From contig JAFXKY010000005.1 in NCBI GenBank assembly GCA_017531485.1, positions 1-39,258 of the forward strand: a stretch of 39,258 bases of DNA, read 5' to 3'. This document shows, one piece after another, positions 32,168-39,258 of this stretch (positions within the stretch are counted from its first letter, which is position 1; each line of letters opens with the position of its first letter). This DNA is from Eubacteriaceae bacterium. Its GTDB lineage: Bacteria; Bacillota; Clostridia; Eubacteriales; Anaerofustaceae. Position numbers and translations under genes: made by a program. The notes beneath the pieces were generated by a model. The model ran no database searches and was not told the DNA's origin. It worked only from the letters and a program-made list of their open reading frames with translations.

Positions 32168-33055
32168 GTGAATACTAATCCGGACAAACCCCAAAAAACA
32201 AAACAAGATAAAAATACCAACTGGCTGAGAAATTTTGCCATCGGGCTTCTTCTCTTTATCAGCGGACTTCTTTCGAAATTCTATCCCGCAACGGTTCTGA
32301 GCGTGACGTATATCGTCGTAGGAGTTATCCTCGCTCTCATCGGTATCAGCGACGGTGTTGCCGCCCTTAAATACAAGGAAACCGGCTCTGACTGGAAACT
32401 CGTTCTCTCAATGGGCGCAATCAGCATTGTTGCGGCAATATACTTCATTCCCGCGGTAATATACCTCTATTCGGTCAATACATCCATTTACGTCTTCTCC
32501 GCATGGCTTATCCTGCGCGGAATACTCAACATCGCAGGAGTCATCAGAAAGACGCTCAAAAGAAAAAATGTGCTTTTGTGGGCACTTGCGATGATCGCAA
32601 CGGGAATCTTCTTTACAGTATTCTGTGAACAGATAGTTTCATATGCAGTAAGCTATCTTGCATATATTCTTCTGGCAGCAGGTGTCCTGCTTTCGTTCTT
32701 CGGAATCTATCAGAAGACTGACGAAAAAGAAACCAAAGAGAAAAAACTTCGCGAAGAACAGATTCAGAAGGGGCTTGATGACGCAGTTAATAACGCGAAG
32801 ACGACTCCGGGATATCTTTCCGCTCCGGAAGAAAAAACGGTATCTGCCCCCGTTCAGACATCAGAACAATTAAACCCCGAAGCTGTTGAAACACATCCCG
32901 CAGAGCCTGCAGACAACACACCGGACACTCACGAAGTAGCATCGGAAACAGAAGACGGCGAGGTTGTGGAAGTAGAGGCTGTGGAAATGGAAAAGCCCGA
33001 CGAAACAAAGAAGAAAGGATTTCTGAGTTCGCTTTTCGGAAAGCGGACCGAATAA
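32168..33055 (+). CDS. HdeD/DUF308-like membrane protein with acidic tail
   Basis: This 295-residue protein has about six hydrophobic helices between residues 19 and 178, arranged like the DUF308/HdeD family (for example VSYLAYILLAAGVLLSFFGIY). A long hydrophilic C-terminal tail (about 180-295) follows, rich in Glu, Thr and Pro and ending in a basic KKKGFLSSLFGKRTE stretch. The tail is unusual in length and is likely cytoplasmic and disordered. The start is GTG with AAAGGAG upstream. It leads a plus-strand run with lspA 4 bases downstream. HdeD in E. coli relates to acid resistance, but function here is unknown. Confidence 0.75.
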   Translation: MNTNPDKPQKTKQDKNTNWLRNFAIGLLLFISGLLSKFYPATVLSVTYIVVGVILALIGISDGVAALKYKETGSDWKLVLSMGAISIVAAIYFIPAVIYLYSVNTSIYVFSAWLILRGILNIAGVIRKTLKRKNVLLWALAMIATGIFFTVFCEQIVSYAVSYLAYILLAAGVLLSFFGIYQKTDEKETKEKKLREEQIQKGLDDAVNNAKTTPGYLSAPEEKTVSAPVQTSEQLNPEAVETHPAEPADNTPDTHEVASETEDGEVVEVEAVEMEKPDETKKKGFLSSLFGKRTE

Positions 33056-33059
33056 AATA

Positions 33060-33518
33060 ATGCTGTATATTTCTATCATCATCTTATCAATAATTCTCGA
33101 CAGAATAACAAAGGCACTTGCAGTAAAACACCTCATGCCCATCGATACATTTCCTTTATGGAAAGATGTATTTCATCTGACCTACTGCGAAAACACAGGT
33201 GCTGCGTTCAGCATGTTCTCAGACTCAACTGCGGCACTTACTGTCTTTTCAATAATAATCGCACTCTTTCTTTGTATGTTTCTCATAAAGCAGATAAAGA
33301 AAAACCACAAAAAGATATTATATCTGTCCGGAATAACAATGATGATAGGAGGAGCCCTCGGAAATATAATCGACAGAATATTGTACGGATATGTAGTCGA
33401 TTTCTTCGACTTCACTCTCATTAATTTCGCCATATTCAACGTCGCAGACTGTTTCATATGCGTCGGCGCGGCGATATTCTGCCTTTACCTTGTGTTTGAT
33501 AAAGAAATACAGTTATAA
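33060..33518 (+). CDS. lspA: Lipoprotein signal peptidase (signal peptidase II)
   Basis: LspA cleaves lipobox signal peptides ahead of the lipidated cysteine. The 152-residue, four-helix membrane protein has the catalytic aspartates Asp105 (GALGNIIDRI) and Asp130 (FNVADCFI), plus ENTGAAFSM and VVDFFDF. It follows the HdeD-like gene by 4 bases and has no strong ribosome binding site of its own, which suggests coupled translation. A client in this window is the PrsA-like lipoprotein at 2021-3433. uvrB follows after a hairpin. Confidence 0.96.
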   Translation: MLYISIIILSIILDRITKALAVKHLMPIDTFPLWKDVFHLTYCENTGAAFSMFSDSTAALTVFSIIIALFLCMFLIKQIKKNHKKILYLSGITMMIGGALGNIIDRILYGYVVDFFDFTLINFAIFNVADCFICVGAAIFCLYLVFDKEIQL

Positions 33519-33522
33519 GTTT

Positions 33523-33545
33523 AGCCTGCATACTTCATGCAGGCT
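33523..33545 (+). other. Intercistronic hairpin between lspA and uvrB
   Basis: A perfect 9-bp stem (33523-33531 with 33537-33545, loop ACTTC) lies between the genes. No T run follows, so it is more likely an mRNA stabiliser or processing site than a terminator. Confidence 0.6.
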
Positions 33546-33569
33546 GATTATATGATATACGGAGGATTT

Positions 33570-35573
33570 ATGCAGAAAACAGACAATAAATTCAGACTCG
33601 TAAGTGAATATACTCCCACGGGAGATCAGCCTCAGGCCATAGATGATCTGGTGGAAGGAATAAATGCCGGGAAGAAATTTCAGACCCTCCTCGGGGTAAC
33701 AGGTTCGGGAAAGACCTTCACCATGGCAAACATCATCGAAAGGATAAACAAACCCACCCTTATTCTTGCCCACAACAAGACCCTCGCCGCACAGCTTTAT
33801 TCGGAATTCAAAAGCTTCTTTCCTGAAAATGCGGTGGAGTATTTCGTAAGTTATTATGATTATTATCAGCCTGAAGCATATGTTCCGGGCAGAGATCTTT
33901 ATATCGAAAAAGATGCGGACATAAACGATGAGATTGAAAAAATGCGTCACTCCGCAACAGCGGCGCTGTCCGAACGAAACGACGTAATAGTTGTCGCAAG
34001 CGTAAGCTGCATTTACGGTCTCGGCAGCCCTGAAGAATACGAAAAACAGGTCCTCTCTCTCAGACCAGGAATGATAAAAGAGCGTGATGAGATCGCAAGA
34101 AAACTCATCGACATTCAGTACACCCGCGACGAAATGGATTTTCACCGCGGCACATTCCGGTTAAAAGGTGATACGATAGACATCTTCCCTGCGTCTTCAA
34201 CAGATACGGCAATAAGAGTTGAATTATTCGGGGATGAAATAGACCGCATAGCGGAAATTTCCGCTGTAACGGGACAGGTGATAAGATACGTAAAACATGC
34301 AGCAATATATCCCGCGAGTCATTATGTAACTTCACCTGAAAACATGGAGAAGGCAATAAAGACCATATCTCTTGAACTTATCGAAAGGACAAACCACTTC
34401 AAGGAAGAAGGAAAGCTCGTCGAAGCGCAAAGACTTCAGCAGAGAACAAATTATGATCTTGAACTTTTAAGGGAAATGGGTTATTGCAAGGGGATCGAAA
34501 ACTACACCCGTCATCTCAATCAGTCCCTTCCGGGAGAACCGCCGTTTACGCTTATGGATTACTTCGGAGATGATTATCTTCTCTTTATCGACGAATCCCA
34601 CGTAAGTATCCCGCAGGTCCGCGGAATGTTCGGCGGCGACCGTTCGAGAAAAGAGAATCTCGTTGAGTACGGATTCCGTCTTCCGAGCGCCTTTGACAAC
34701 AGGCCGCTTAATTTTGAGGAGTTTGAAAGCAAGTTTGATCAGGTAATCTTTACCTCCGCAACTCCCGGACCATATGAAAACGAGCATACGGAAAACACCG
34801 CACATCAGATCGTCCGCCCGACAGGTCTTCTCGACCCTGTCATCACGGTCCATCCGACAGAAGGACAGATCGACCACCTCATCGCGGAACTCAATATGCT
34901 CGTGAAGAAAGGACAGAAAGCCCTCATCACTACTCTCACCAAAAGAATGGCAGAAGACCTTACGACATATCTCTCAAAAGTAGGTCTGAGCGTCGCATAT
35001 CTGCATTCGGACGTTGAAACGGTAGAGAGAATGAAGATAATCAATGATCTTCGCACGGGAGTTTATGATGCAATAATCGGTATCAACCTTCTCAGGGAAG
35101 GGCTTGATATTCCGGAGGTCAGTCTTGTTGCGATCCTTGATGCAGACAAGGAAGGTTTTCTCAGAAGCGAAACTTCTCTCATCCAGACCATCGGACGCGC
35201 TGCAAGAAACATCGACGGACATGTAATAATGTATGCGGACAGCATCACACGTTCAATGCAGTATGCCATTGATGAAACGGAAAGAAGAAGATCCATTCAG
35301 GAAGCGTATAATACCATAAACAATATAACGCCGAAAGGTATCACGAAGAACATCTCTTCAACTCTCGAAACCATGACCCTCAAAGACGAGGAGATGAAAG
35401 AAAAACGCAAGAAGCCACAAAAGCAGGACAAGTTCTCACCCGTCAGCGATGTTGAAGGCATTATCGCAAATCTTGAAAAAGAAATGTTTGCGGCGGCAGA
35501 AGACATGAACTTTGAAAGAGCTGCGGCTCTTCGCGACAGAATAGCAAATTTAAGAAAGCAGCTGGAAGAATAA
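33570..35573 (+). CDS. uvrB: Excinuclease ABC subunit B
   Basis: UvrB verifies damage handed over by UvrA and positions UvrC in nucleotide excision repair. The 667-residue protein has Walker A GVTGSGKT, the beta-hairpin region [12 protein letters not shown], the helicase motifs (FIDESHVS and QTIGRAARN) and a C-terminal UVR domain ([20 protein letters not shown]). The start at 33570 is set by GGAGG 4 bases upstream; an in-frame ATG at 33537 lies in the hairpin. The stop overlaps the start of the methyltransferase gene by one base. uvrA and uvrC are not in this window; mfd is. Confidence 0.98.
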   Translation: MQKTDNKFRLVSEYTPTGDQPQAIDDLVEGINAGKKFQTLLGVTGSGKTFTMANIIERINKPTLILAHNKTLAAQLYSEFKSFFPENAVEYFVSYYDYYQPEAYVPGRDLYIEKDADINDEIEKMRHSATAALSERNDVIVVASVSCIYGLGSPEEYEKQVLSLRPGMIKERDEIARKLIDIQYTRDEMDFHRGTFRLKGDTIDIFPASSTDTAIRVELFGDEIDRIAEISAVTGQVIRYVKHAAIYPASHYVTSPENMEKAIKTISLELIERTNHFKEEGKLVEAQRLQQRTNYDLELLREMGYCKGIENYTRHLNQSLPGEPPFTLMDYFGDDYLLFIDESHVSIPQVRGMFGGDRSRKENLVEYGFRLPSAFDNRPLNFEEFESKFDQVIFTSATPGPYENEHTENTAHQIVRPTGLLDPVITVHPTEGQIDHLIAELNMLVKKGQKALITTLTKRMAEDLTTYLSKVGLSVAYLHSDVETVERMKIINDLRTGVYDAIIGINLLREGLDIPEVSLVAILDADKEGFLRSETSLIQTIGRAARNIDGHVIMYADSITRSMQYAIDETERRRSIQEAYNTINNITPKGITKNISSTLETMTLKDEEMKEKRKKPQKQDKFSPVSDVEGIIANLEKEMFAAAEDMNFERAAALRDRIANLRKQLEE

Positions 35574-36706
35574 TGGATAAATTTTTAATTACGGCACGAT
35601 GCACCTTCGGTCTTGAAGGCATCCTTAAAAAAGAGATCATGCGTCTTGGATATGAGATCGCAAAGAGTGCGGAAGGATTCGTAAGCATTTACGGAGACAT
35701 GAACGACGTATATAATCTCAACCTGAATCTTCGCACCGCAACAAGAGTTCTCATCGAGCTTTCGGAATTTGAAGCAAGAAGTTTTGATGAACTCTTCGAC
35801 AACGTCGCAGAAATCCGTTTCAAAGATTTTCTCCCGAAAGATGCGAGATTTGACGTTGAGAAGATCTCAAGTGTAAAATCCGAGCTTTTCTCAAAATCCG
35901 ACTGTCAGAGAATAATCAAAAAAGCGGCAGTTGAAAGCATGAAGAGGGATCATAAGATCTCTCGCCTCACGGAAAGCGGAGCAAATTATCCCATATATGC
36001 ATACATCAAGAACGACACAGCAAAGATCTGCCTTAACACGAGCGGAGACAGTCTTCACAGAAGAGGTTATCGTCTTGAACAGGGCAAAGCCCCCCTCAAA
36101 GAAGATCTTGCCGCAGGACTTGTACTCCTTTCCGGATATTACGGAAGGGAAGTTCTCGCAGATATAATGTGCGGAAGCGGAACGATCCTCATTGAAGGCG
36201 CTATGATCGCGGCGAATATTCCGGCAGGGATAAACAGAAATTTCGGTTTTGAAAAGTGGAAGACGTTTGATAAAGACCAGTACTCCCTCGTCCGCGAAGA
36301 AAGCATCTCACGCATCCGCCCGGTGGAAAATCCGATCCTCGGAAGCGACATTGACGGAAACGTTCTCAAAAAAGCGAGAGAAAACGCAAAGCGCGCAGGC
36401 GTCGGGGATATGGTGCATTTTCAGAAGATGGACATGAGAGAATTCCGCTCAAAGAAAAAAGGCGGGATCATCATAACGAACCCTCCTTACGCAGAACGCA
36501 TCGGTGAAAGAAAGATCACCGAAAAGCTTTACAAAGATCTTCGTCCCGTTTTCGAAGCACTTGACGGATGGAGAATGTATGTCCTTTCGGGGAACGAAGA
36601 CTTCACCCGCCTTTACGGCAAAAAGCCCGACAAAAACAGAAAGCTTTTTAACGGAAACATGATGAGTTATGTTTATATGTATGGACTCGGAAACAATAAA
36701 AAGTAA
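35573..36706 (+). CDS. THUMP-domain rRNA methyltransferase (RlmL N-terminal type)
   Basis: This 377-residue protein has a THUMP RNA-binding domain (about residues 40-155) followed by a Rossmann methyltransferase domain. ADIMCGSGTILIEGAMIAANI is the SAM-binding loop region, GSDID follows, and ITNPPYAERIGE (about 299-310) carries the NPPY motif for N2-guanine methylation. The E. coli homologue region RlmL makes m2G2445 in 23S rRNA; that is the likely target. It overlaps the uvrB stop by one base (TAATG), so it is translationally coupled, and ends at a terminator. Confidence 0.92.
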   Translation: MDKFLITARCTFGLEGILKKEIMRLGYEIAKSAEGFVSIYGDMNDVYNLNLNLRTATRVLIELSEFEARSFDELFDNVAEIRFKDFLPKDARFDVEKISSVKSELFSKSDCQRIIKKAAVESMKRDHKISRLTESGANYPIYAYIKNDTAKICLNTSGDSLHRRGYRLEQGKAPLKEDLAAGLVLLSGYYGREVLADIMCGSGTILIEGAMIAANIPAGINRNFGFEKWKTFDKDQYSLVREESISRIRPVENPILGSDIDGNVLKKARENAKRAGVGDMVHFQKMDMREFRSKKKGGIIITNPPYAERIGERKITEKLYKDLRPVFEALDGWRMYVLSGNEDFTRLYGKKPDKNRKLFNGNMMSYVYMYGLGNNKK

Positions 36707-36712
36707 TTTTTC

Positions 36713-36745
36713 AGCGGTAAAATGCATGATTTTTACCGCTTTTAT
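36713..36745 (+). terminator. Terminator of the lspA-uvrB block
   Basis: A 10-bp stem AGCGGTAAAA/TTTTACCGCT (36713-36722 with 36731-36740) is followed by TTTATTTTT. Confidence 0.88.
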
Positions 36746-36795
36746 TTTTCCTGTAATAAAAGTACAGAAAATTTAACATTTTTGTAAATTTATGT

Positions 36796-36824
36796 TTGAC
36801 AAATCCTCCGGATAACATTATTAT
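36796..36824 (+). promoter_or_regulatory. Promoter of the MFS gene
   Basis: TTGACA (36796-36801), a 17-base spacer and TATTAT (36819-36824) match the consensus at 11 of 12 positions. The leader to the ATG is about 40 bases. Confidence 0.85.
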
Positions 36825-36871
36825 GGGGACTGTATTTATAAATTCACTAAATACCGAAAGGAAAAATCCAA

Positions 36872-38149
36872 ATGGAAAGGAAATCATCAGACCTCAATAT
36901 TTTTGCTTTCTGGAAGAAACAGCATGACGCATGGAAGATCACCGTCATCAGAACTTCCCTCGAAAGGCTCGGATATAAGATGGTCTTCCCGTATCTGTCA
37001 CTGTTTGTCATTCTCCTCGGAGCAAACAAAACACAGCTCGGATTGGTCACAAGTGCAGGCCTTATCTGTTCTGCACTCATCGCTCCCCTCCTCGGTCAGA
37101 ACATCGACCGTCACGGTCCCAAGAAGATGTATATCTTCGGAATCCTCGTTCTCCTCGGCGGATACATCGCGTTCTCAGGCGCAAAGATCTGGCAGGTTGC
37201 CGCCCTCGGTATGTTCCTGCATCAGATGGGTGCTACTCTCGGCGGACAATCATGCTCAAACATCTGCGGAAACTGCCTTTCAAACAAAGACCGTGCAAAA
37301 GGTATGCTCGTATGCGAAACACTCGCGGCAGGTGCGCTCGGAATGCTCGGACCGCTGTTTGCAGGCTGGTTTATGGTAAACGTAATGAAAGTTGAAGACA
37401 CCCCTACAAGCCCCGAACAGATCAGACCGCTGTTTTATCTTGCAGTTCTCTTTACTGTAATCTCTCTTGTTCTCATCATCTTCAAGCTCGACGTAAAGAG
37501 CTGGGGAAATGCTGCAAAAGCAAAGAGAAGCGCAATAAAGGACGCATATGCAATGATGAAAGCAGACAAAAACTGCTTCAAATGGGTATTGATGGTCGGA
37601 GTCGGCAGACTTCCCATGGCAATGATCATTCCGTATCTTCAGCTCTATGCGGCTGAAATAAAAGGAGCAAATGCGGAGATCCTTGCGGCAATGACTACTG
37701 CTTCAGCGGTAACAGCCCTTTTATGCGGATATTTCGTAGGAGTCCTCTCTGACAAATACGGCAGAAAGCCTGCCCTCGGAATCAATATCGCCCTTTACAT
37801 CGCAGGTCTTCTCCTTCTCATGTTCGGAAAGAGCGAATTCACCCTCGTAATCGTAGGCATCCTCACAGGTTTCCAGGAAATCGGTCTCACTATCGCAGGC
37901 TCTATCCAGCACGAACTCGTTCCCGCATGGGCAAGAGGAAGATGGTCCGGGGTTAACAGCTTTGTCGGATCAACGGTTTCGGCTGCTGTTGCGGCAATCG
38001 CAGGCATTATTTACGACACAATCGGTCCGCAGTGGCTCTTTATCATTTACATAGCGGCAGAAGTCCTCATCAGACTTCCGCTTCTCATGAGCCTTCCGGA
38101 AACACTCCGTTATGAAGTCAACGAAAATAACTTCGCAGCTCTTAAATAA
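36872..38149 (+). CDS. Major facilitator superfamily transporter
   Basis: This 425-residue, twelve-helix permease has the MFS loop motif between helices 2 and 3 in altered form (GQNIDRHGPKKM) and a clear second copy in the C-terminal half (GVLSDKYGRKPAL). The type resembles drug or metabolite exporters, but the substrate cannot be read. A run of Cys residues (SCSNICGNC, near residues 129-137) in an early helix is uncommon. AAAGGA precedes the ATG. The gene is a single unit with promoter and terminator. The following GNAT gene has its own promoter. Confidence 0.87.
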   Translation: MERKSSDLNIFAFWKKQHDAWKITVIRTSLERLGYKMVFPYLSLFVILLGANKTQLGLVTSAGLICSALIAPLLGQNIDRHGPKKMYIFGILVLLGGYIAFSGAKIWQVAALGMFLHQMGATLGGQSCSNICGNCLSNKDRAKGMLVCETLAAGALGMLGPLFAGWFMVNVMKVEDTPTSPEQIRPLFYLAVLFTVISLVLIIFKLDVKSWGNAAKAKRSAIKDAYAMMKADKNCFKWVLMVGVGRLPMAMIIPYLQLYAAEIKGANAEILAAMTTASAVTALLCGYFVGVLSDKYGRKPALGINIALYIAGLLLLMFGKSEFTLVIVGILTGFQEIGLTIAGSIQHELVPAWARGRWSGVNSFVGSTVSAAVAAIAGIIYDTIGPQWLFIIYIAAEVLIRLPLLMSLPETLRYEVNENNFAALK

Positions 38150-38165
38150 CTCAATTCTTCAAATC

Positions 38166-38200
38166 AAGGCACAGCGATATATCGGCTGTGCCTTTTATAT
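38166..38200 (+). terminator. Terminator of the MFS gene
   Basis: A 10-bp stem AAGGCACAGC/GCTGTGCCTT (38166-38175 with 38185-38194) is followed by TTATAT. The U run is short but the stem is strong. Confidence 0.8.
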
Positions 38201-38228
38201 TGCCTGAGGAATCTTTGTGTGGTATTAT
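38200..38228 (+). promoter_or_regulatory. Promoter of the GNAT gene
   Basis: TTGCCT (38200-38205), a 17-base spacer and TATTAT (38223-38228) with an extended TGG immediately before it form a plausible promoter directly after the MFS terminator. Confidence 0.6.
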
Positions 38229-38253
38229 AAAATAAAAAAAACGAGGCAAATCA

Positions 38254-38670
38254 ATGAATTACTGCATAGAGGAATATACGACTTATAATGAAAAAGATAT
38301 CCTGCCTATATACGAAAGCGTAGGGTGGACAAACTACACAAAAAGACCGCAGATGCTGGAAGATGCGTTTTCAAACTCTCTTAAAATATATGCCGCGTTC
38401 GTGAATGATTCCCCTGTCGGTCTTATACGCGTCGTCGGCGACGGAGTATCGGTAGTTTTTATTCAGGATCTTCTCGTCCGCCCCGAATATCAGCGCCATG
38501 GAATCGGGACTGCACTTCTTGATAAAATAATAAAGGAATACGAAAACGTATATCAACTTCACCTTATTACGGATAACACCGAAAAGACCGTTTCCTTTTA
38601 CAAATCCCTCGGCTTTCATATGGACACAGACATAAATTGCAGGGCATTTTCGAAGTATCATTTCGGATGA
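38254..38670 (+). CDS. GNAT-family N-acetyltransferase
   Basis: This 138-residue protein has the acetyl-CoA-binding motif A, VRPEYQRHGIGTALLDKII (near residues 76-94), and the C-terminal SFYKSLGF strand-helix. It transfers an acetyl group to an amine on an unknown small molecule or protein. Length is typical. GAGG precedes the ATG, and a bidirectional terminator follows. No neighbour indicates the substrate. Confidence 0.9.
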   Translation: MNYCIEEYTTYNEKDILPIYESVGWTNYTKRPQMLEDAFSNSLKIYAAFVNDSPVGLIRVVGDGVSVVFIQDLLVRPEYQRHGIGTALLDKIIKEYENVYQLHLITDNTEKTVSFYKSLGFHMDTDINCRAFSKYHFG

Positions 38671-38711
38671 CATATTACGTCTTATCCGGTATTAAAATAT
38701 CTGCTTACAAC

Positions 38712-38740
38712 AAAAGTCGGACTGATGTTGTCCGACTTTT
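38712..38740. terminator. Bidirectional terminator
   Basis: An 11-bp stem (38712-38722 with 38730-38740) has A and T runs on opposite sides and separates the convergent GNAT and hypothetical genes. Confidence 0.9.
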
Positions 38741-38741
38741 G

Positions 38742-39146
38742 TTAACGAAAACCTTCCTCTTTGAGGATATCAATGACCTCGTTTTCATATTCTTTTTCAC
38801 TGCCACCATCACCAAATCCGACACCACCACCGGACGCGATAACTTCACACACAGTATCCCGTCCGTCATCCGTAATAAGAACAGTCATGGATGTCTGGGA
38901 GTTCGTTCTTGCAAAATATTTTTCAAAGACAAGAAGGATCACTTTTGCTCCGTCAAGTCTTCTTTTATTTTTGTATACGCACTTACTCGTAATCCCCGAG
39001 CGCTCTATGATTCTTTCGAGTTTTGCCGCAAGTGCTTCCGCATCAGTCTTCCCTTTTAGTACTTTAGCCATACATTGCATCTCACTTTCATATGTATTTC
39101 GGATCTTTCTCATAAATGATAAGTATCCTGTATCGTCTTTTGTCAT
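38742..39146 (-). CDS. Conserved hypothetical protein, DUF6054-like
   Basis: This protein of up to 134 residues has a charged helical N-terminus. The core (about residues 60-134) has VILLVFEKYFARTNSQTSMT, ITDDGRDTVCEVIASGGGVG and a C-terminal EVIDILKEEGF. The pattern recalls a widespread small Bacillota family that I know as DUF6054, judged from memory only. The start is uncertain: the first ATG at 39146 lacks a ribosome binding site, while Met26 (MAKVLKGK, at 39071) lies behind GTGAG and may be the true start, giving 109 residues. A promoter lies at 39164-39192. Function is unknown. Confidence 0.65.
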   Translation of the reverse strand: MTKDDTGYLSFMRKIRNTYESEMQCMAKVLKGKTDAEALAAKLERIIERSGITSKCVYKNKRRLDGAKVILLVFEKYFARTNSQTSMTVLITDDGRDTVCEVIASGGGVGFGDGGSEKEYENEVIDILKEEGFR

Positions 39147-39163
39147 GAATTACAATTTTTTTT

Positions 39164-39192
39164 ATTATACACCCAAATTTGCTTTTTACAAA
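39164..39192 (-). promoter_or_regulatory. Promoter of the hypothetical gene
   Basis: On the minus strand TGTATAAT (extended -10, TATAAT at 39164-39169) lies 17 bases after TTTGTA (39187-39192). Confidence 0.55.
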
Positions 39193-39237
39193 ACTTCTGA
39201 TCTGTATTTAGTTTTTCTATCACTTTCCGTTTCTATA

Positions 39238-39258
39238 CCCCCACCCACCCGCCCTCCG
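39238..39258 (-). other. G-rich tract at the right edge (G-quadruplex motif)
   Basis: Read on the minus strand, four G runs of 3, 3, 3 and 5 are separated by single bases and followed by TATA. This fits a G-quadruplex motif and resembles, in inverted orientation, the tract at 81-97. Confidence 0.55.

Noticed and set aside
33513-34145. 210-residue minus-strand reading frame
   Set aside because: It lies entirely opposite the strongly conserved uvrB gene and has no recognisable domain or ribosome binding site.
1-39258. CRISPR array, prophage or insertion sequence
   Set aside because: No regularly spaced repeats, transposase, integrase or phage structural genes were seen; the phage-type regulator at 7875 stands alone.

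Overview
The window looks like chromosome of an endospore-forming, anaerobic Bacillota (Clostridia/Eubacteriales-type). Supporting signs are a sleB-ypeB germination pair, a T-box leader, AGGAGG-type ribosome binding sites, consensus sigma-A promoters, the low-GC conserved pairs pth-mfd and rpsU-yqeY, an ireB gene, RNase J, and an aldo/keto reductase carrying two 4Fe-4S clusters. No rRNA, tRNA, CRISPR array, transposase or phage structural gene was seen. Both ends run into G/C-rich repeat sequence facing inward, so the window is probably one contig broken at dispersed repeats.

Layout. 1-129: a cloverleaf of short triloop hairpins, a G-rich tract and a terminator. 153-7628 (minus): pth, mfd, a PrsA-like foldase lipoprotein, then two tandem EamA transporters. 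7740-8449 (plus): a lone phage-type sigma-region-4-like regulator with a perfect consensus promoter and its own terminator. 8482-13108: a probable catabolic island with a GPH/MelB-type symporter, a PucR-type regulator and a divergent URO-D/MtaA-type methyltransferase-fold protein. 13154-17324 (minus): a T-box operon (predicted isoleucine specifier ATC) encoding an XRE-cupin regulator, an AMP-forming acyl-CoA synthetase and citramalate synthase. 17351-19384: sleB-ypeB. 19385-19783: a gene-free stretch with a strong plus-strand promoter and a three-way-junction RNA candidate. 19784-21244: C69 dipeptidase. 21305-24130: PadR regulator with two DUF2812-type membrane proteins. 24163-25047: class I glutamine-amidotransferase-like hydrolase (peptidase C26). 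25131-29242 (minus): ireB, aldo/keto reductase, a ruvX-DUF1292 fusion, RNase J and YlbF. 29451-32018 (minus): mtaB, hinT, rpsU, yqeY. 32168-36706 (plus): HdeD/DUF308-like membrane protein, lspA, uvrB, THUMP methyltransferase. 36872-38670: MFS exporter and GNAT acetyltransferase. 38742-39146: small conserved hypothetical protein.

How the genes fit together. The most striking unit is the T-box operon. The tRNA-sensing leader, citramalate synthase (first step of the pyruvate route to isoleucine) and a predicted ATC specifier agree with one another. They imply that the co-transcribed acyl-CoA synthetase and XRE-cupin regulator also serve isoleucine supply, perhaps by activating a short or branched carboxylic acid as precursor; that last step is inference. 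Other points to check are the structured RNA candidate beside sleB, the ruvX-DUF1292 fusion that keeps an internal ribosome binding site, the triloop hairpin cluster at the left end, and several promoters with inverted repeats placed as operators. Nucleotide excision repair is represented twice (Mfd and UvrB).
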